Assembly (NCBI RefSeq): GCF_035621495.1 | Contig: NZ_CP141821.1 | Coordinates: forward strand, 586,760 to 650,759 | From: Thermococcus sp. SY098 | GTDB taxonomy: Archaea > Methanobacteriota_B > Thermococci > Thermococcales > Thermococcaceae | Reading direction: 5' to 3' | Length of the DNA stretch: 64,000 nucleotides | Part shown: positions 24,294 to 32,089 of the stretch, piece by piece | Position numbering within the stretch: the stretch's first letter is position 1 | Layout: each line of letters starts with the position of its first letter | The notes under the pieces: model-generated | Databases searched by the model: none | What the model was told of the DNA's origin: nothing | What the model saw: the letters and a program-made list of their open reading frames with translations, nothing else | Position numbers and translations under genes: made by a program

Positions 24294-24971
24294 ATGCAGT
24301 TCAAGCCTGCAGGAGACTCTGCTTTGGTTATTATTTTTGGGGATAGAATAGACGAGGGGATTAACAAAAAAGTCCATGCAGTTGCCAGTGCCATAGAAAA
24401 AGCCTCTCCAGATTGGCTTGTTGAAGTTGTTCCCACCTATACAAGCATCTATGTGTATTATGACCCACTCAAGCTCAGCTATCAAGAAGCCCTCGATGCC
24501 ATTAAGCCCTTCCTCTCAGCGGAACCAAAAGGGGAAAAGCCAAGGATTGTAGAAATCCCAACAGTCTATGGTGGAGAATTTGGACCAGATATTGAGTTCG
24601 TAGCAAAGCACAATGGATTAACTGTTGATGATGTCATCGAAATTCACTCAAAGCCGCTCTACAGAGTTTACATGCTTGGATTTACGCCAGGATTTGCTTA
24701 TCTTGGGGGAATGGATGAAAAAGTTGCAACTCCTCGTTTAGAAAAGCCACGCTTGAAAGTGCCAGCGGGGAGTGTTGGCATAGCTGGAAAGCAAACGGGC
24801 ATTTATCCCATAGAAAGCCCCGGCGGATGGAGACTGATTGGGAGAACACCTCTGAGACTTTTCACTCCGGAGAAGGAGCCACCAACTCTGTTACAGCCGG
24901 GTGATTACGTCAAGTTCGTGCCGATAAGTGAGGAAGAGTTTTGGGAACTCCACGGGGGCGAGCAGAAATGA
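24294..24971 (+). CDS. pxpB: 5-oxoprolinase subunit B (KipI family)
   Basis: A 225-residue PxpB/KipI protein with family motifs GDSALVIIFGD, YMLGFTPGFAYLGGM, and VPAGSVGIAGKQTGIYP ending in PTLLQPGDYVKFVP. It forms a complex with PxpC that activates 5-oxoproline with ATP. GGTGATTCT precedes ATG 24294. The stop overlaps the pxpC start (ATGA). Confidence 0.95.
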   Translation: MQFKPAGDSALVIIFGDRIDEGINKKVHAVASAIEKASPDWLVEVVPTYTSIYVYYDPLKLSYQEALDAIKPFLSAEPKGEKPRIVEIPTVYGGEFGPDIEFVAKHNGLTVDDVIEIHSKPLYRVYMLGFTPGFAYLGGMDEKVATPRLEKPRLKVPAGSVGIAGKQTGIYPIESPGGWRLIGRTPLRLFTPEKEPPTLLQPGDYVKFVPISEEEFWELHGGEQK

Positions 24972-25963
24972 TTGAGCTCATTGATGTTCCCTCCCTCATC
25001 ACAATCCAAGACCTTGGAAGATACGGCTACCAGAAGTTTGGAATCCCCGTTAGCGGAGTCATGGACGAAGTGAGTGCGCGCTTGGCTAACTACCTCGTTG
25101 GGAATCGTGACAACGCCCCTTTAATCGAATTTGTCTTAAAAGGTCCCACCATAAGATTCCACTCCTCAGCAGTTTTTGCAGTTGCTGGGGATGTTGATGT
25201 AAGGTTAAATGGAATTCCGATTGAACCCTGGCAGAGCCACTGGGCTAAGCGGGGAGATGTTCTTGAGATAGGAATCCTAAAGAGCGGTGTTTATGGATAT
25301 ATAGCATTCGCCGGCGGGATTTTGTGTGACAAAATCCTCGGAAGCTGCTCAACTTATTTAAGGGCAAAGCTTGGGAGAGCTTTGAAGCAGGGAGATAAGC
25401 TCAAGCTCGGATATGCAATTCTGACAGGAAAAGAAGGGAAAGTTCTGCCAGAACCATTAATCCCGCGCTACTCAAACGAAGGCGAGATTAGGGTTATTCT
25501 GGGCCCCCAGCTTGAACATTTCACAGAAAAAGGTATTGAAACTTTTCTAAGCTCAACCTATGAAGTCACGCCAAATTCAGATAGAATGGGTTACCGTTTG
25601 GAAGGTCCAGAGATAGAGCACTCCGAAAAAGGGGCAGATATAATCACTGATGCAATCCCTTTGGGAGCTATTCAGGTTCCAGCCAACGGGAAGCCGATAA
25701 TCATGCTCGCCGACAGACAGACAACAGGAGGCTATGCAAAAATTGGGGTAGTTGCGAGGGTTGATGTGCCAAAGGTTGCCCAAACAAGAGCAGGAGGAAA
25801 GCTGAGATTCAAAGCAATAAATGTGGAAGAAGCCCAAGAGCTGCTTAGAAAGAGGGAATTTTTATTCAGAAGCATCAAGCGCCTTCTTGATGGAGAAGTG
25901 AGAGGTTACAAGATAAAAGCGCTTGGAGAAGAGTTCATGGTTTTTGTGGAAAAAGAGAAATAG
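24968..25963 (+). CDS. pxpC: 5-oxoprolinase subunit C (KipA family)
   Basis: A 331-residue cyclophilin-like-fold protein of the KipA/PxpC family: SLITIQDLGRYGYQKFGIPV near the start, later SDRMGYRLEGP and ILADRQTTGGYAKIG-like motifs. It works with PxpB. ATG 24968 overlaps the pxpB stop by four bases and an upstream TTG start would extend implausibly into pxpB. The operon ends here; the convergent UPF0179 gene follows after nine bases. Confidence 0.94.
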   Translation: MIELIDVPSLITIQDLGRYGYQKFGIPVSGVMDEVSARLANYLVGNRDNAPLIEFVLKGPTIRFHSSAVFAVAGDVDVRLNGIPIEPWQSHWAKRGDVLEIGILKSGVYGYIAFAGGILCDKILGSCSTYLRAKLGRALKQGDKLKLGYAILTGKEGKVLPEPLIPRYSNEGEIRVILGPQLEHFTEKGIETFLSSTYEVTPNSDRMGYRLEGPEIEHSEKGADIITDAIPLGAIQVPANGKPIIMLADRQTTGGYAKIGVVARVDVPKVAQTRAGGKLRFKAINVEEAQELLRKREFLFRSIKRLLDGEVRGYKIKALGEEFMVFVEKEK

Positions 25964-25972
25964 AAAAGAGAA

Positions 25973-26401
25973 CTACTCTTTTTCCCTCATAACTTTGACC
26001 ACTTTGTATTTTTTACCGTTGCACTCGATTTCACCGACAATTTCGAGGATTTTAACAGCATCGCCCTCAAAAAGTCCTTCTGGTCTGATTACATCCTTCT
26101 TTTCTGGGTCATCGCATTCAACAAAGTTAATTTTAATCTTTGAACCAACTATTGCAAGCCTGGGCTCTATTGCCACCTCTATGGAAGGCTCAACGACCTC
26201 AACGACTCTGACTTTTCCTTCATGAAGGGGGCAGGAGTGCTCTATGTTCCTTACTCGTACCACTTTGTACCTCCTTCCCGGCTCCAAGTTCCCAACGCAG
26301 ACCCTTGCGAGCCTGCAGGTTTTGCATGGGTCAGCTGGGCCGTAATAAATGAATTCAACACCAGGTTTAGCTAACTTTTCACCAACTAACGTGATTACCA
26401 T
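25973..26401 (-). CDS. UPF0179 cysteine-rich protein
   Basis: A 142-residue protein of the archaeal UPF0179 family, with [20 protein letters not shown] and later SCPLHEGKV and VECDD cysteines that may bind a metal. Function is unknown. ATG 26401 follows GGAGGTGTCAGA; an upstream in-frame start lacks a site. It lies immediately downstream of G1P dehydrogenase in the same direction, probably in one transcript. Confidence 0.88.
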   Translation of the reverse strand: MVITLVGEKLAKPGVEFIYYGPADPCKTCRLARVCVGNLEPGRRYKVVRVRNIEHSCPLHEGKVRVVEVVEPSIEVAIEPRLAIVGSKIKINFVECDDPEKKDVIRPEGLFEGDAVKILEIVGEIECNGKKYKVVKVMREKE

Positions 26402-26430
26402 TCTGACACCTCCTATGTGAATGGTGATAG

Positions 26431-27471
26431 TCAAATAACTCCAGTGATTTTAGCAGCTTTTTCAGCTGCTTCTCGCGTTAAACCATCCTTTCCCAAGATG
26501 GTGTATCTCTCAGGTCTGATTGTATGTGCAATGGTTAGAGCTTCAATAATATACTCCGGATCAATGCCTAATTCATATGCATTTGTTGGAGCGTTGACCT
26601 TCTTTAAGGTTTCTCTAATTTTCTGCCACTTCAGTCCGTGGAGGTAAGCCATAATTATCGTTCCAACACCACACTGCTCACCGTGCAGAGCTGGCTTAGG
26701 GGCAATTAAATCCAAGGCATGGCTGAAAAGATGCTCAGCTCCGCTTGCTGGTCTTGAAGAGCCGGCTATGCTCATGGCAACGCCGCTTGAAATTAACCCT
26801 TTTATTACTTTCCTAACGCTTTCTTCATTACCAAGTCTTATGATGTCAGCGTTCTTTATCACCATTTTGGCACTCATTAAAGAAAGAGAAGCTGCATACT
26901 CGCTGTAATACTCTCCTTTGAGTTTATGTGCTAACTGCCAGTCTTTTACTGCCGTTAAGTTGGAAATCATGTCCCCAACTCCCGCCGCAAGATACCGGTA
27001 TGGAGCAGTTTTGATGACTTTTACATCGGCAATAACAGCTATCGGTGGCTTTGCCTTTATCGAAGTCTTGGCATTGAGATCTTTAATTGAAGCATTTGCG
27101 CTTGCTATGCCGTCGTGAGAAGCAGTTGTGGGGAAGCTGATAAACGGAATATCACTCCTGAATGAGGCAAGTTTGGCAACGTCAATTATGCTTCCACCGC
27201 CGACAGCAACGACCCATTGAACATTCTCATTTTTTATCTTCTTGATTGTTCTTTCAACTTCTTTCATTGAAGCTTTTTTGATTGTTAAACTGTGAACATC
27301 AAAGCTCTCTTTTAAGTGATGCCTAACCTCCCTTCCAGCAATCTCTTTAGTTTTGGGCCCGTAAAGAATCAGCACTCTTTCGCCTAATTTTAGCCTTTTA
27401 GCAACTTCCCCGACCTTATCTTTCAAATTTTCTCCAAGAAGAACCTCGCGAGGTAATTCCATTAAGTGCAT
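26431..27471 (-). CDS. egsA: Glycerol-1-phosphate dehydrogenase
   Basis: A 346-residue NAD(P)-dependent G1P dehydrogenase, which makes the sn-1 glycerol phosphate backbone specific to archaeal lipids. Motifs: [10 protein letters not shown] nucleotide loop, [17 protein letters not shown] substrate region, and zinc ligands in [20 protein letters not shown] and [11 protein letters not shown] 27471 follows GGTGATGGTC; another Met (27462) is possible. It supplies the GGGP synthase at 10116. Confidence 0.96.
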   Translation of the reverse strand: MHLMELPREVLLGENLKDKVGEVAKRLKLGERVLILYGPKTKEIAGREVRHHLKESFDVHSLTIKKASMKEVERTIKKIKNENVQWVVAVGGGSIIDVAKLASFRSDIPFISFPTTASHDGIASANASIKDLNAKTSIKAKPPIAVIADVKVIKTAPYRYLAAGVGDMISNLTAVKDWQLAHKLKGEYYSEYAASLSLMSAKMVIKNADIIRLGNEESVRKVIKGLISSGVAMSIAGSSRPASGAEHLFSHALDLIAPKPALHGEQCGVGTIIMAYLHGLKWQKIRETLKKVNAPTNAYELGIDPEYIIEALTIAHTIRPERYTILGKDGLTREAAEKAAKITGVI

Positions 27472-27567
27472 GACCATCACCTTTGCTTATATTTCTCTCT
27501 CGAAGCTTAAAAATTAATTGGAAAGAAAAGCTTTAATTGGAAAGGGCAAATTCTTAGTGGTGATTAA

Positions 27568-28374
27568 ATGGGAGTGAGTGAGATATTCCAAAAGTACTTT
27601 GTGAATCCGATAAAATACAATACTGGCTATAACGTCGTTAACACACTAACCTACGCGATCATTTTGGGAATAGCAGCCTTAGGAGTTTATAAAATCCTGA
27701 AACGGCTGGGGATAAAATATGACAATGCGTTTTTTAGAGCGTTAATCCCTTACATGATATTTGGAGCATTTACAAGGGCATTAACTGATGCCACCATATA
27801 CCCGAGAACATATTTAACAGTGACCCCCGGAATATATGTGGTTACTTTTGCAATAACCTTCACTGCCCTGCTTATTACACATAAGCTCTTTGAAGACTGG
27901 AGGAGGGTATTTCTCTACTTTGGCTGGGCACTGGTAGGCTTTGATTTTGTCATGTTGCTGACGCATTTAGATAAAGTTCACTTCACCTGGATTGTGCTGA
28001 AGTACTTCATTCCAGCCCTGATAATAGCAGAGAGCGTTATCTATCTAATGACCAAGAAAATTGAGCTCGTCAGAGAAAACAGCTACCTCTTCTATGCCCA
28101 CTTTTATGATGCAACGACCACTTTTGTTGGAATCCAGTTTATGGGCTATTGGGAGCAACATGTCCTCCCAAGATTTCTGATGAATCTTACAGGGACAGCG
28201 GCGGTTATGTATCTCCTAAAGTTTGTAACCCTGATGGTAGCACTCTATCTCATGAAAGAACTGCAGGAAACCGAAAGCGACAAAGAGCTTATGGACTTCA
28301 TCAAAACGGTGATTTTTATTCTCGGATTTGCCCCGGGAACGAGAAATCTATTAAGAATGCTCATGGGGGTTTGA
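27568..28374 (+). CDS. DUF63 integral membrane protein
   Basis: A 268-residue protein with about seven hydrophobic segments, matching archaeal DUF63. Conserved polar residues inside membrane segments (FGAFTRALTDATIYPRTYLTVTPGIY, then YFGWALVGFDFVMLLTHLD, and HFYDATTTFVGI) suggest an enzyme or transporter acting in the membrane, but function is unknown. TAGTGGTGATTAA gives a good ribosome site. The phosphatase gene starts two bases after its stop. Confidence 0.85.
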   Translation: MGVSEIFQKYFVNPIKYNTGYNVVNTLTYAIILGIAALGVYKILKRLGIKYDNAFFRALIPYMIFGAFTRALTDATIYPRTYLTVTPGIYVVTFAITFTALLITHKLFEDWRRVFLYFGWALVGFDFVMLLTHLDKVHFTWIVLKYFIPALIIAESVIYLMTKKIELVRENSYLFYAHFYDATTTFVGIQFMGYWEQHVLPRFLMNLTGTAAVMYLLKFVTLMVALYLMKELQETESDKELMDFIKTVIFILGFAPGTRNLLRMLMGV

Positions 28375-28376
28375 AA

Positions 28377-29132
28377 ATGTATGAATGGAACGAAATAGCC
28401 TTGAATATTGCAAAAGAAGTTGAAAAGGAAATACTCCCCCTTTTTGGGAAGCCCGAAGGTGGAAAAGTCATTGGAGTTAGCCCCAGCGGAGACAAGACCA
28501 AGCTCATCGATAAGATTGCCGAGAATGTTGTTCTTAACGCTCTAAAACCCCTTGGCGTGAATATTGTTAGTGAAGAAGTGGGGAATATTGATGTTGGAAG
28601 TGATTATACAGTTGTAGTTGATCCAGTTGATGGTTCGTTCAACTTCATCCATGGCATTCCAGTTTTCGGCTTCAGTTTTGCCGTGTTTAAAGGTAGCAAG
28701 CCAGAGTATGCAATGCTCTACGAATTCATTACAAAGAGCGTCTATGAGGGAATTTCTGGGGAAGGTGCTTACCTCAATGGCAGACCCATCCATGTTAGGG
28801 AACTCAACGAGAAATCAATAGCGATAAGCTTTTACACAAGGGGGAGGGGAGTAGGGCTGATAAACAAAGTTAAGCGCATTAGGGTGCTTGGAGCTATTGC
28901 AATAGAGCTTGCCTACTTGGCAAAAGGTTCTCTCGATGGGGTTTTAGACATTAGGAACTACGTGAGGCCGACAGACATAGCGGCGAGTGCTTTAATAGCC
29001 AAAGAAGCCGGAGCAATAATAACTGATGACACCGGGAAGGAGCTGAAATTTGAATTAAGCGCCTCTGAAAAGCTGAACATCATAGCAGTTAACGATGAAA
29101 GATTGCTCAAGCTGATACTGGAGAGTATTTAG
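28377..29132 (+). CDS. Inositol-1-monophosphatase / fructose-1,6-bisphosphatase
   Basis: A 251-residue lithium-sensitive phosphatase-fold enzyme. The metal-binding DPVDGSFNF motif, the SEEVG glutamate upstream and the second motif RPTDIAASALIAKEAGA are intact. Archaeal members hydrolyse both inositol-1-phosphate and fructose-1,6-bisphosphate; the former serves inositol lipids and the solute di-inositol phosphate. It is coupled to DUF63. Confidence 0.93.
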   Translation: MYEWNEIALNIAKEVEKEILPLFGKPEGGKVIGVSPSGDKTKLIDKIAENVVLNALKPLGVNIVSEEVGNIDVGSDYTVVVDPVDGSFNFIHGIPVFGFSFAVFKGSKPEYAMLYEFITKSVYEGISGEGAYLNGRPIHVRELNEKSIAISFYTRGRGVGLINKVKRIRVLGAIAIELAYLAKGSLDGVLDIRNYVRPTDIAASALIAKEAGAIITDDTGKELKFELSASEKLNIIAVNDERLLKLILESI

Positions 29133-29204
29133 GCAATATTGTTCCAAGAATTAACTCTTTTTCCCTTGAGGGGTTAATTATATAGGAGCGAGGAGTGTTA
29201 ACCC

Positions 29205-29313
29205 CAACAGATGAGAGGAAAGGAAGAGTGTAGGAAACGTAGTTTCCCCGGTAGTGAAAAAGAGTGGGGGAGTAGGTAAGATAGGAGAGGGGGAGATTCT
29301 TCTCCCCCTCTCC
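29205..29313 (+). ncRNA. Purine-rich non-coding RNA candidate
   Basis: A non-coding stretch with a TATA-like TTATATAGG (29178-29186) about 25 bases before 29205. It holds a hairpin GGAAAC-GTA-GTTTCC (29233-29247) and, at the end, a perfect 13-bp stem with TTCT loop (29284-29296 with 29301-29313). GGGGTTAA/TTAACCCC (29170-29177 with 29198-29205) flanks the TATA element and could be an operator. There are no C/D or H/ACA boxes and no open frame. The terminal hairpin ends 12 bases before the tRNA TATA box. Confidence 0.4.
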
Positions 29314-29324
29314 TGCTAACGAAA

Positions 29325-29336
29325 GATTTAAAAATG
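29325..29336 (+). promoter_or_regulatory. TATA box of tRNA-Met
   Basis: GATTTAAAAATG is a TATA-like element whose centre lies about 32 bases before the first base of the tRNA, allowing a short 5' leader for RNase P removal. Confidence 0.6.
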
Positions 29337-29362
29337 CATCACAAGGAGGTATATGCGGGCGT

Positions 29363-29470
29363 GCCGGGGTAGCTTAGCCTGGTCAAAGCGCCCGGCTCAT
29401 AGGGCGACTCCCCTTCGGGGGAGCCTGAGAAACCGGGAGATCCGGGGTTCGAAGCCCCGCCCCGGCACCA
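29363..29470 (+). tRNA. tRNA-Met (CAT), elongator type, with 30-nt intron
   Basis: Acceptor GCCGGGG/CCCCGGC with discriminator A and encoded CCA, D arm GCTTAGCCTGGTCAAAGC, anticodon stem CCCGG/CCGGG with loop CTCATA-A, and T arm CGGGG-TTCGAAG-CCCCG. Anticodon CAT is at 29398-29400. A 30-base intron (29402-29431) follows base 37. It forms a bulge-helix-bulge: CTCA/TGAG helix flanked by bulges TAG (29400-29402) and AAA (29430-29432), with an inner hairpin CTCCCC-TTCG-GGGGAG. The start GCCGGGG and body fit elongator tRNA-Met rather than initiator or tRNA-Ile2. The box C/D RNA at 19286-19342 matches its anticodon/intron junction. Confidence 0.95.
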
Positions 29471-29548
29471 TAACAAACTTTTCTCGTGAAAGTTTGACTA
29501 AAACTCCAGACACGTCACATTTTTAAGCTTGTCTTCTAAACTTAACCC

Positions 29549-30040
29549 ATGCTTCTAACGAACCACGCAAAGCAGAGAATTGTTAAAAGGCTGTCGAAGA
29601 GAAGAAAGCTTGAGCGAGTTTATTCTGCACTTTTAGATTTCCTTAAAAATGCAGAAAGAATTGAGATTAATGAAAAAATAACCATCTTCACAGATAAAAG
29701 GAAATCCCTTGTATGTACCAAGCTCAATGCCGAGCTTTTGGACTTCAATGAAGTTTTGAAAAGAGCCAAAGGTATTAATGAGGCTTATGAGTGCGTTTTC
29801 TGGGGAAAAGAGAAATTTGCGAAAGTTACAACACCCAAGAAATTCCTGAAGCAAATTCCTGAAGGTAGATACTACTTCTACATCAACAAGGAAAAGAAAG
29901 TCCTCTACATTGGAGATGAACCTCCGCTGTTGGCAATAACCTTCAGACCAGCAAGGAGGAAAGAGAGAACCCTAAAGGGCAAAACCACCCATCAAGCTTC
30001 CACTGGAACGACGTATATGTCCCCAAACGGCTCCTCCTGA
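29549..30040 (+). CDS. Hypothetical basic protein
   Basis: A 163-residue basic protein I cannot assign. The opening MLLTNHAKQRIVKRLSKRRKLERVYSALLDFLKNA is reminiscent of small RelE-like or DUF4258-type proteins, and the rest is strand-rich (FTDKRKSLVCTKL, YYFYINKEKKVLYIG). TAAACTTAACCC before ATG 29549 gives no strong ribosome site. The last 49 bases overlap the 3' end of scpA on the other strand, so the C-terminal 16 residues (THQASTGTTYMSPNGSS) are constrained by ScpA coding and may be non-functional tail. Confidence 0.6.
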   Translation: MLLTNHAKQRIVKRLSKRRKLERVYSALLDFLKNAERIEINEKITIFTDKRKSLVCTKLNAELLDFNEVLKRAKGINEAYECVFWGKEKFAKVTTPKKFLKQIPEGRYYFYINKEKKVLYIGDEPPLLAITFRPARRKERTLKGKTTHQASTGTTYMSPNGSS

Positions 30041-30648
30041 ATAAGCTCAACCTTCCCCATGTTTGCTAAAAACAGCAGATAGAGGAAAGTCCTTGCAACT
30101 ATCTTTGGACTTGGGTCAAACACAAGCTCCCAAAAGCTTATCTTCTCCTTAGTCTCCTCATAGAGTCTCTTAACAATCGCATACAGTCTATTCACGTGCT
30201 TTTCGATGTCAACTCTGAAGTCATCAACAACAAAGATTTCCTCTTCAATCTCTACCTTCTTCTTTGCCTTCGGCTTCCTCTTCTCTACATCTTCGAGAGC
30301 ATCCATGAGAGCCTCTATGAGATCATCCAAGGTATAGTAGCGCTCGACTCTTCTAAGGGGCGGCACATAAGGCTCAACGTCAACCCTTATGCGCTCCCCC
30401 TTCTTCTCTTCCTCCTTCTCCTCATCCGCATAAAGTAAAGCCTCTGTCTTCATTCTCAAAAGAATTGACGCTGCAAGGATAGCTCTCGCTGAAAGCCTCA
30501 GGTCAAGTTCTTTCATCTCCCTTAAGCGCTCAATGTATTTCTCTGTTAAATCAACTATGTCAATGTTCCAAGGGTCTACCTTGCCCATTGTGACGAGCTG
30601 TAAGAGAATATCAATGGGAGTTATCTCCTCTTCATATCTGCGCTCCAT
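29992..30648 (-). CDS. scpA: Condensin subunit ScpA (kleisin)
   Basis: A 218-residue archaeal ScpA: EEEITPIDILLQLVTMGKVDPWNIDIVDLTEKY is the N-terminal kleisin helix region that clasps the SMC neck; an acidic/basic linker follows; VARTFLYLLFLANMGKVELIQEEPFGDIYV is the C-terminal winged helix that binds the SMC head cap. ATG 30648 has GGGTGACC upstream. In this operon it is separated from smc by four HEPN/nucleotidyltransferase genes, and its start region is part of a 17-bp direct repeat. Confidence 0.93.
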   Translation of the reverse strand: MERRYEEEITPIDILLQLVTMGKVDPWNIDIVDLTEKYIERLREMKELDLRLSARAILAASILLRMKTEALLYADEEKEEEKKGERIRVDVEPYVPPLRRVERYYTLDDLIEALMDALEDVEKRKPKAKKKVEIEEEIFVVDDFRVDIEKHVNRLYAIVKRLYEETKEKISFWELVFDPSPKIVARTFLYLLFLANMGKVELIQEEPFGDIYVVPVEA

Positions 30649-30997
30649 TTTGGTCACCCTTGAGTTCGGATAATATCTCAATTAGTCTCTTTTTGATTGC
30701 TGGGATTCTCACAGTAACAGTTCTCCAGACAAGTTCATAATCAACACCAAAGTAGAAGTGAATCAATTTGTCTCTCATACCAGCCATCTGCTTCCATGGG
30801 ACATCATCATATATTTCCCTGATATGTGGTGGAATGTGTTTAGCAGCCTCTCCAATTATTTCAAGCTTCCTTAAAACTGCGCTCACAGTTTTATCATCTG
30901 CTACAAAGTCCTCAAAACTCATACCTTCAATGAACCGTCCAATGCTTTCCATTGCTTCAATTATATCCCTGAGGTATAGAGTATAATTCCTCTTCAT
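30632..30997 (-). CDS. hepT: HepT-type HEPN ribonuclease toxin
   Basis: A 121-residue DUF86/HepT protein. The toxin active site RX4HXY is exact: R-DKLI-H-F-Y in MRDKLIHFYFG. HepT toxins cut RNA and are silenced by AMP addition to the tyrosine by their MntA partner, encoded just before (ATGA overlap at 30994-30997). The last nine residues (KGDQNGAQI) are encoded by bases that also form the scpA ribosome site and start, so the C-terminus seems to have been built from the pre-existing scpA leader. Confidence 0.9.
   Translation of the reverse strand: MKRNYTLYLRDIIEAMESIGRFIEGMSFEDFVADDKTVSAVLRKLEIIGEAAKHIPPHIREIYDDVPWKQMAGMRDKLIHFYFGVDYELVWRTVTVRIPAIKKRLIEILSELKGDQNGAQI
30642..30658. repeat. 17-bp direct repeat, copy at scpA start
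   Basis: In the direction of transcription the repeat reads GGTGACCAAAATGGAGC and contains the scpA ribosome site and ATG. The identical sequence occurs at 31278-31294 over the mntA start, exactly 636 bases away; the mntA-hepT cassette is the unit between them. Confidence 0.85.
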
Positions 30998-31284
30998 ACC
31001 TCAATAGCCTCCCTAAATACGGATTGTCTCAGCTCTTTTCTAAGAGCATTTTTTGGCACAACATCAACTTTTATTCCCAACCTTTCCGTCAGAAATTCCT
31101 CCAGAGCTATGAGGTCAAATAGATCAGCATCTTCTGAGAATTCAACGAGAACATCCACATCACTGGTCTCCCTTTGTTCTCCCCTAACATAAGAGCCAAA
31201 GACTGCTAAACTCTTGACCTTGTATCTGCTTTTCAGTTCGGGTTTGAGCTCTTCAAGAACTTTTAATATACCTTCAAGCTCCAT
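30994..31284 (-). CDS. mntA: MntA-type nucleotidyltransferase antitoxin
   Basis: A 96-residue minimal nucleotidyltransferase. The GSX10DXD motif is exact (GS-YVRGEQRETS-DVD). MntA antitoxins AMPylate the HepT tyrosine; hepT follows directly. ATG 31284 lies behind GGTGACC AAA, a sequence identical to the one before scpA. The stop of the preceding nucleotidyltransferase gene (TGA) lies inside that ribosome site, so translation is tightly chained. Confidence 0.9.
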   Translation of the reverse strand: MELEGILKVLEELKPELKSRYKVKSLAVFGSYVRGEQRETSDVDVLVEFSEDADLFDLIALEEFLTERLGIKVDVVPKNALRKELRQSVFREAIEV

Positions 31285-31294
31285 TTTGGTCACC
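31278..31294. repeat. 17-bp direct repeat, copy at mntA start
   Basis: Second copy of GGTGACCAAAATGGAGC (minus-strand sense), covering the mntA ribosome site and start codon; partner of 30642-30658. Flanking bases on either side differ between the copies, so the identity stops sharply. Confidence 0.85.
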
Positions 31295-31697
31295 GCTCAA
31301 TCCTCATCCAGCCTTTTTCAATCCTCTTAAATTTCTTTTTTGCCTGAGTAAACAGCTTCTTAATTTCTCTCAGATAATTCTCATCAGCAAAAAGCACAAT
31401 ACCCTCTTCAAGAGCATCAAGAGCCAAGGGATGTCCTTTTAGTATCATTTTTTGAAATTCCTTGGTAGTATAACCTTTAATATCCATAGGGGCAGACGTC
31501 TCATCGAGCAGATAGAGGAGTTTAAGCCGCTCATTGAAGTTTTTAGGTAACTCATCAGAGATCACTAAAATATCAACATCACTGCCAACTCCAAAAGTTC
31601 CCTTAGCAATTGAACCATGAAGGACTATGAGCTTCGGATTGAGCTTTTCTTTAATGGTTTGCGTGTATTTGTCAATCTCTTTTTTGTATGGAAGCAT
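31290..31697 (-). CDS. Nucleotidyltransferase-domain protein (MNT), partner of HEPN
   Basis: A 135-residue nucleotidyltransferase with exact GSX10DXD (GS-IAKGTFGVGS-DVD) in VLHGSIAKGTFGVGSDVDIL and a C-terminal helical, lysine-rich extension (FTQAKKKFKRIEKGWMRIER) longer than in MntA. It starts at ATG 31697 within the end of the HEPN gene (26-base overlap), behind GGGAG. With the HEPN protein it forms the first of two such modules in the smc operon. An antitoxin role is inferred. Confidence 0.87.
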   Translation of the reverse strand: MLPYKKEIDKYTQTIKEKLNPKLIVLHGSIAKGTFGVGSDVDILVISDELPKNFNERLKLLYLLDETSAPMDIKGYTTKEFQKMILKGHPLALDALEEGIVLFADENYLREIKKLFTQAKKKFKRIEKGWMRIER

Positions 31698-32088
31698 TTG
31701 CAATCTCCCTCACGAAATTTAAGATTTCTCCAGCAGCTCTGATTGCTTCCTCAGCATCAATCTTATCGTAATATTCGTAAGGTGAACCTTCAATATACGC
31801 ATCTGGATAACGTGGAGGTATGTAATGTCTGTCTAACACTCGAGCATTTCTAAACAAATTCTGTGGTACTTGAACTTCCTTAGATAAAATGTCCAAAAGT
31901 TTCTTAATGGAGTGCCCATACGTCATTATTCCCAAACCATACAACAATGCTTTGACCGCTAATTCAGCAGCTTGTTGCGCTTTAAAGCATGCCCAACTAT
32001 AATCCCCACTGTCCTTATCTCTAATTGCACTTTTTAGTGTATACTCAGCATGCTTAAACCATCTTATGAACTCTTCTCTATCGAACAT
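31672..32088 (-). CDS. HEPN-domain protein
   Basis: A 138-residue HEPN-domain protein of the COG2250 type: REEFIRWFKHAEYTLKSAIRD start, FKAQQAAELAVKALLYGLG helix, and RHYIPPRYPDAYIEGSPYEYY. It lacks the RX4HXY of HepT, so RNase activity is less certain. ATG 32088 begins one base after the smc stop, with GGGTG inside the smc end. Its closeness to smc means it is read on the condensin transcript. Confidence 0.87.
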   Translation of the reverse strand: MFDREEFIRWFKHAEYTLKSAIRDKDSGDYSWACFKAQQAAELAVKALLYGLGIMTYGHSIKKLLDILSKEVQVPQNLFRNARVLDRHYIPPRYPDAYIEGSPYEYYDKIDAEEAIRAAGEILNFVREIANASIQKRD

Positions 32089-32089
32089 T

